From Sulfurimonas sp. (GTDB lineage Bacteria; Campylobacterota; Campylobacteria; Campylobacterales; Sulfurimonadaceae): DNA of 8,531 bases. The number at the start of each line of letters is the position of its first letter. The first letter of the stretch is position 1. The stretch spans positions 1 through 8,531 of the forward strand of contig DTVI01000125.1 in the NCBI GenBank assembly GCA_012963655.1, written 5' to 3'. The position numbers were made by a program, and so were the translations under genes. Below are positions 5,905 to 8,531 of the stretch, one piece after another. The notes beneath the pieces were generated by a model, which was not told where the DNA came from, made no database searches, and was given only the letters and a program-made list of their open reading frames with translations.

Positions 5905-6510
5905 TTATTTCGTAATAAACTTCATAAGCAACATAGACAAAACACTGTTCATTCTTGCGTTTAGCCCAATCAGTTTATAAGCTATTTCAAAACTTTCAAG
6001 TTGTTTTACAGAAAGCATAATTTCTTCTTCCATAGCCTTGTTATATAAGGCTTCTATTAATTCTTTTGCCTCATACTTTGATCTTCGTTCATGCTCTTTA
6101 ATAAAGTCAAATAATGTCGAGAGTTCTAGTTTTTTAAGAGATAGTTCTAATTCAAGAACTTCTTTTTTATGTGCATGTGTGATAAGAGGCAGTCTTGAAC
6201 GTACTGTAGGAAGTAAAGAAGACTTTGACTCTGCAATAATAATAAATTCTATATTTCTTGGAGGCTCTTCTAACACTTTTAAAAGGGCATTTTGAGAGGC
6301 TTCATTAAAACTCTTACCCCCTAAGATAATAGTCTTCACTTTAGCTTCAGCTATATAAGCTTCTCGTATAGCTTCTCGCGCATCATCTATTAAGAAATCA
6401 TCCTTATAAACAGAAACAACACGCTGGGGATAAAGTTTTTGCTTGAGTTTTTCTACTTCTTCTTCGACTGTACCTGTGATAATAATATGAGAAGTATGAA
6501 GTTCTTGCAT
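5905..6510 (-). CDS. holB: DNA polymerase III delta' subunit, short form
   Basis: This 201-aa protein corresponds to the AAA+-like part of the clamp-loader delta' subunit, which helps open and load the beta sliding clamp. The clearest evidence is NEASQNALLKVLEEPP at 69-84, the delta' / DnaX signature, followed by LLPTVRSRL at 99-107, the 'SRC' arginine-finger motif with L in place of C (S105, R106). No Walker A motif is present, as expected because delta' does not hydrolyse ATP. Zinc-binding cysteines are absent. It is much shorter than the roughly 330-aa E. coli protein and lacks most of the C-terminal collar domain; short HolB proteins are, as far as I recall, usual in this phylum. Its ATG overlaps the hobA stop by one base (TAATG). 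Confidence 0.88.
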   Translation of the reverse strand: MQELHTSHIIITGTVEEEVEKLKQKLYPQRVVSVYKDDFLIDDAREAIREAYIAEAKVKTIILGGKSFNEASQNALLKVLEEPPRNIEFIIIAESKSSLLPTVRSRLPLITHAHKKEVLELELSLKKLELSTLFDFIKEHERRSKYEAKELIEALYNKAMEEEIMLSVKQLESFEIAYKLIGLNARMNSVLSMLLMKFITK

Positions 6511-7058
6511 TATTCTTCTATATCAACTTCGCCAAAAAGTACTGCATTAAGTGTTTTATCAAAAACACGGTAAAGATGTAAAAGTTTAATATCTAATAAC
6601 TTGTCATAAGAACGTAAAGGGAAGGCATTTTGAAAATCTTCATCCATTATCCATAAAAAAGAACTGTCCTCACGTTTAGCAATATCCGCACGTCTGCTAT
6701 CTCCCTTACCTATATACCAAAAAAAGTATTCATCTCCATAAGACATAGAAAGCATATCCGTCAGCATATCAATCTTTTCGCCACCGGTTATCTCATCATA
6801 ATAAGGGTATACCTGATCTAAACAAACAATAGGAATGATAGGTCTATCTTGTGAAGGCTTATTTAGCGTAGAAGTTATGTAATGTGAAAACCATTTTCTA
6901 TCATGGTCGGTTACAAGGATAACCGTTCGGCCTTCAACAATTTGTTTAATGGCCTGAGCCGCTGCGGCTGTCCATTCAAATCGTTGTTCTTCTAGCCATG
7001 ACATCATCGCCTCATCTGAGCGGATTGTATCAAGTGTCCATTTTAATAATTGTTGCAA
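6510..7058 (-). CDS. hobA: DnaA initiator-associating protein HobA
   Basis: HobA is a cytosolic, phylum-specific factor that binds domains I-II of DnaA and promotes DnaA oligomerisation at oriC; it is a structural counterpart of E. coli DiaA. The 182-aa length and the pattern match the H. pylori protein as I remember it: an N-terminal QLLKWTLDTI helix, RKWFSHYI at 54-61, FFWYIGK at 112-118, SSFLWIMDE at 132-140, and LLDIKLLHLYRVFDKTL at 154-170. The start is TTG at 7056-7058, four bases after the lysC stop. An in-frame stop at 7071-7073 and no other start codon between make it the only choice short of M18, which would remove the conserved first helix. The SD is weak, so coupling to lysC translation is likely. 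The position between lysC and holB supports the identity. Confidence 0.9.
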   Translation of the reverse strand: MQQLLKWTLDTIRSDEAMMSWLEEQRFEWTAAAAQAIKQIVEGRTVILVTDHDRKWFSHYITSTLNKPSQDRPIIPIVCLDQVYPYYDEITGGEKIDMLTDMLSMSYGDEYFFWYIGKGDSRRADIAKREDSSFLWIMDEDFQNAFPLRSYDKLLDIKLLHLYRVFDKTLNAVLFGEVDIEE

Positions 7059-7062
7059 AGAC

Positions 7063-8274
7063 TTACTTATCTAACTCAAAAGCGGCGTGTAAAGAACGTA
7101 CTGCAAGTTCACTATACTTCTCTTCAATTACCATAGAAACCTTGATTTCAGAAGTTGAAATCATTCTAATATTGATATTTTCTTCTGCCATAGTTGTAAA
7201 TGCCTTAGCCGCTACACCTGCGTGTGACTTCATTCCCACACCAACGATAGAAACTTTTGCAATTTCATCATTAAAGTCTGTACTAAGAATTTCATCCTTA
7301 TCAACAAACACCTTTACAATGTTTTTAGCGTTTTCAATCTCATTCATAGGAACTGTAAAATCTATGTTTGTTGTACCATCATGGGCAACTGTTTGTAAGA
7401 TAACATCTACATTAATTTCTTCAACTGCTAAAGTATTAAAAATATCTGCTGCAATACCCGGTCTATCAGCTACACCAATTAAACTTACTCTTGCTTGATT
7501 TCTATCTAATGCTATACCGCTTACTAATGGTTGTTCCATAATATTTTCTTCCTTCGTGATTAATGTTCCTTCTGCGTCGCAGAAGCTTGAACGTGTTACT
7601 AAATTTACATTGAGTTTTTTTGCCATTTCTACTGAACGGTTTTGTAAAACCTTTGCGCCCAAAGAAGAAAGTTCTAACATTTCTTCATAAGAGATCATAT
7701 CTAGCTTTTTAGCATGCGGTTCGATTCTAGGGTCAGTGGTATAAATACCCTCAACATCTGTATATATCTCACAAAGTTCAGCTCCAATAGCTCCCGCAAT
7801 TGCCACAGCAGAAAGGTCTGAACCTCCACGTCCAAGAGTCGTTACAACACCTTCTTCACTTACACCTTGAAAACCTGCAACAACAACAATTTTACCCTCA
7901 GCTAAGGCATTTCTCATTTTAATTGGATTAATCTTTTCTATGCGAGCCTTAGTATGACGAGCAGTCGTAACAATACCCGCCTGTCTACCTGTCATAGCAA
8001 CAGTAGGATGACCCATCTCATTTAAAGCAATAGATAAAAGAGAAGCCGTTACTCTTTCACCTGAACTTAAAAGCATATCTACTTCTGCTGCTGAAGGGTT
8101 TTTACTGAAATGTTCAGCATATCCAACTAACTTGTTTGTTTCACCACTCATAGCCGAAACAACAACAATTACATCATTTCCAGCCTGAACTGTTTTTTCA
8201 ACACGGTTTGCTACATTTTGAATACGGTCTAAATCACCAACACTGGTACCGCCAAATTTTTGAACAATTAACAT
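7063..8274 (-). CDS. lysC: Aspartate kinase with two ACT domains
   Basis: Aspartokinase phosphorylates L-aspartate, the first step toward lysine, diaminopimelate, methionine and threonine. The 403-aa protein is a monofunctional, ACT-regulated enzyme. The kinase domain (1 to about 245) shows KFGGTS at 6-11, SSGERV at 70-75, GRGGSD at 148-153 and YTDVEGIYTTDPR at 171-183. Two ACT domains follow, about 262-330 and 341-403, where lysine and/or threonine would bind for feedback inhibition. The ATG overlaps the rppH stop (TAATG), with SD GAGGG at 8284-8288, 9 nt upstream. Codon 246 is an ATG preceded by AAGGAAG, so a separate beta polypeptide starting there is possible, as in Bacillus and Corynebacterium enzymes of this class. 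No homoserine dehydrogenase domain is fused. Confidence 0.96.
   Translation of the reverse strand: MLIVQKFGGTSVGDLDRIQNVANRVEKTVQAGNDVIVVVSAMSGETNKLVGYAEHFSKNPSAAEVDMLLSSGERVTASLLSIALNEMGHPTVAMTGRQAGIVTTARHTKARIEKINPIKMRNALAEGKIVVVAGFQGVSEEGVVTTLGRGGSDLSAVAIAGAIGAELCEIYTDVEGIYTTDPRIEPHAKKLDMISYEEMLELSSLGAKVLQNRSVEMAKKLNVNLVTRSSFCDAEGTLITKEENIMEQPLVSGIALDRNQARVSLIGVADRPGIAADIFNTLAVEEINVDVILQTVAHDGTTNIDFTVPMNEIENAKNIVKVFVDKDEILSTDFNDEIAKVSIVGVGMKSHAGVAAKAFTTMAEENINIRMISTSEIKVSMVIEEKYSELAVRSLHAAFELDK
7537..7554 (-). promoter_or_regulatory. Internal ribosome binding site and start within lysC
   Basis: On the minus strand AAGGAAG (7548-7554) lies 8 nt before an in-frame ATG (7537-7539, M246 of LysC) at the boundary between kinase and ACT domains. 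Initiation here would yield a 158-aa protein made only of the two ACT domains. The position matches the beta-subunit start of alpha2-beta2 aspartokinases, whose beta chains begin with a similar M-E-x-x-x-x-x-G-I/V-A sequence. Use in this organism is inferred. Confidence 0.45.
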
Positions 8275-8531
8275 TAAAAATAACCCTCTTCTTTAAAATA
8301 CGAAAGAACTTTTTCATACACAGGACGCTTAAAATGTGCGATGTATTTTGGAAGTTCTGTAAAATCAACAAACTTAAAATCTGAAAATTCTGGAATTTCA
8401 GTGTCTATACTAACCTTAGCATTAGGAAGCAGTTGAACAAGATAATATCTTTGTCTTTGCCCCGCAAAAGGTTTCATTTTTTTAGCAACATGCGAAGGAA
8501 AATCATAAGAAATCCATTCTGGAAATTCTGC
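8274..8531 (-). CDS. rppH: RNA pyrophosphohydrolase (Nudix), 3' part
   Basis: The frame is open to the window edge, so the first part of the gene, including the Nudix box, lies outside; the visible 85 codons are the C-terminal half. They match the RppH/NudH pattern: PEWISYDFPSHVAKKM, then GQRQRYYLVQLL, PEFSDFKFVDF and a closing helix ending FKEEGYF. RppH removes pyrophosphate from the 5' end of mRNA to trigger decay, and can cleave dinucleoside polyphosphates. The M at 8475-8477 lies inside conserved sequence and is not the start. The stop overlaps the lysC ATG by one base. The rppH-lysC-hobA-holB-folP order is the same as in H. pylori, as I recall it, which supports the assignment. The operon promoter must lie outside the window. 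Confidence 0.92.
   Translation of the reverse strand, partial: AEFPEWISYDFPSHVAKKMKPFAGQRQRYYLVQLLPNAKVSIDTEIPEFSDFKFVDFTELPKYIAHFKRPVYEKVLSYFKEEGYF

Noticed and set aside
6038..6295. 85-codon plus-strand frame within holB
   Set aside because: It lies antisense to the NALLKVLEEPP and SRL motifs of HolB and has no recognisable motif.
6998..7498. 166-codon plus-strand frame across hobA and lysC
   Set aside because: It is antisense to the ACT domains of LysC and the start of HobA; the product has no coherent features, so it is a shadow.
8475..8477. ATG as start of a 67-aa protein before lysC
   Set aside because: The frame continues to the window edge and encodes conserved RppH residues (PEWISYDFPSH) upstream of this Met.
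1..8531. CRISPR arrays, insertion sequences, tRNA or rRNA genes
   Set aside because: No regularly spaced repeats, transposase motifs, terminal inverted repeats or tRNA-like cloverleaf sequences were seen on either strand by eye.

Overview
The window looks like a mesophilic, AT-rich member of the Campylobacterota (former Epsilonproteobacteria), most like the free-living Sulfurimonas/Sulfurovum/Arcobacter side of the group. The main reason is the minus-strand block rppH-lysC-hobA-holB-folP. This gene order is the one I know from Helicobacter pylori and Campylobacter jejuni, and hobA is restricted to this phylum. Genus is not resolved. No mobile element, tRNA, rRNA or CRISPR array is visible.

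Plus-strand half (1-4136): the 3' end of an HU-type nucleoid protein gene, closed by two adjacent hairpins. Next comes a TTG-initiated 481-aa gene that I read as a decayed NERD-nuclease/UvrD-like helicase-type ATPase. A secreted cyclophilin-type prolyl isomerase follows 39 bp later and ends in a hairpin. Then a PiT-family phosphate permease sits behind a perfect TATAAT -10 box. Just upstream of that box the word TGTAA occurs three times at exactly 11-bp spacing, the layout of a Pho box.

Middle (4137-5105): a strong 11-bp hairpin separates the convergent halves. On the minus strand are two small related genes of unknown function. One (80 aa) is intact. The other is broken by a frameshift that fits a deletion between two GTGTC words. 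The 95-bp gap after folP carries one perfect DnaA-box consensus word.

Minus-strand operon (5106-8531): rppH (5' end outside the window), lysC, hobA, holB and folP are packed with 1-nt overlaps or 1-4 nt gaps, so they are probably cotranscribed and partly translationally coupled. The block joins mRNA 5'-end processing, aspartate-family amino-acid synthesis, a DnaA-activating initiation factor, a clamp-loader subunit and folate synthesis. lysC also holds an internal Shine-Dalgarno/ATG that could produce a separate regulatory (ACT-domain) subunit.

The window is mostly ordinary chromosome. The items most worth a second look are the Pho-box-like repeats, the eroded helicase-like ATPase, the small paralogous pair with the frameshift, and the lysC internal start.
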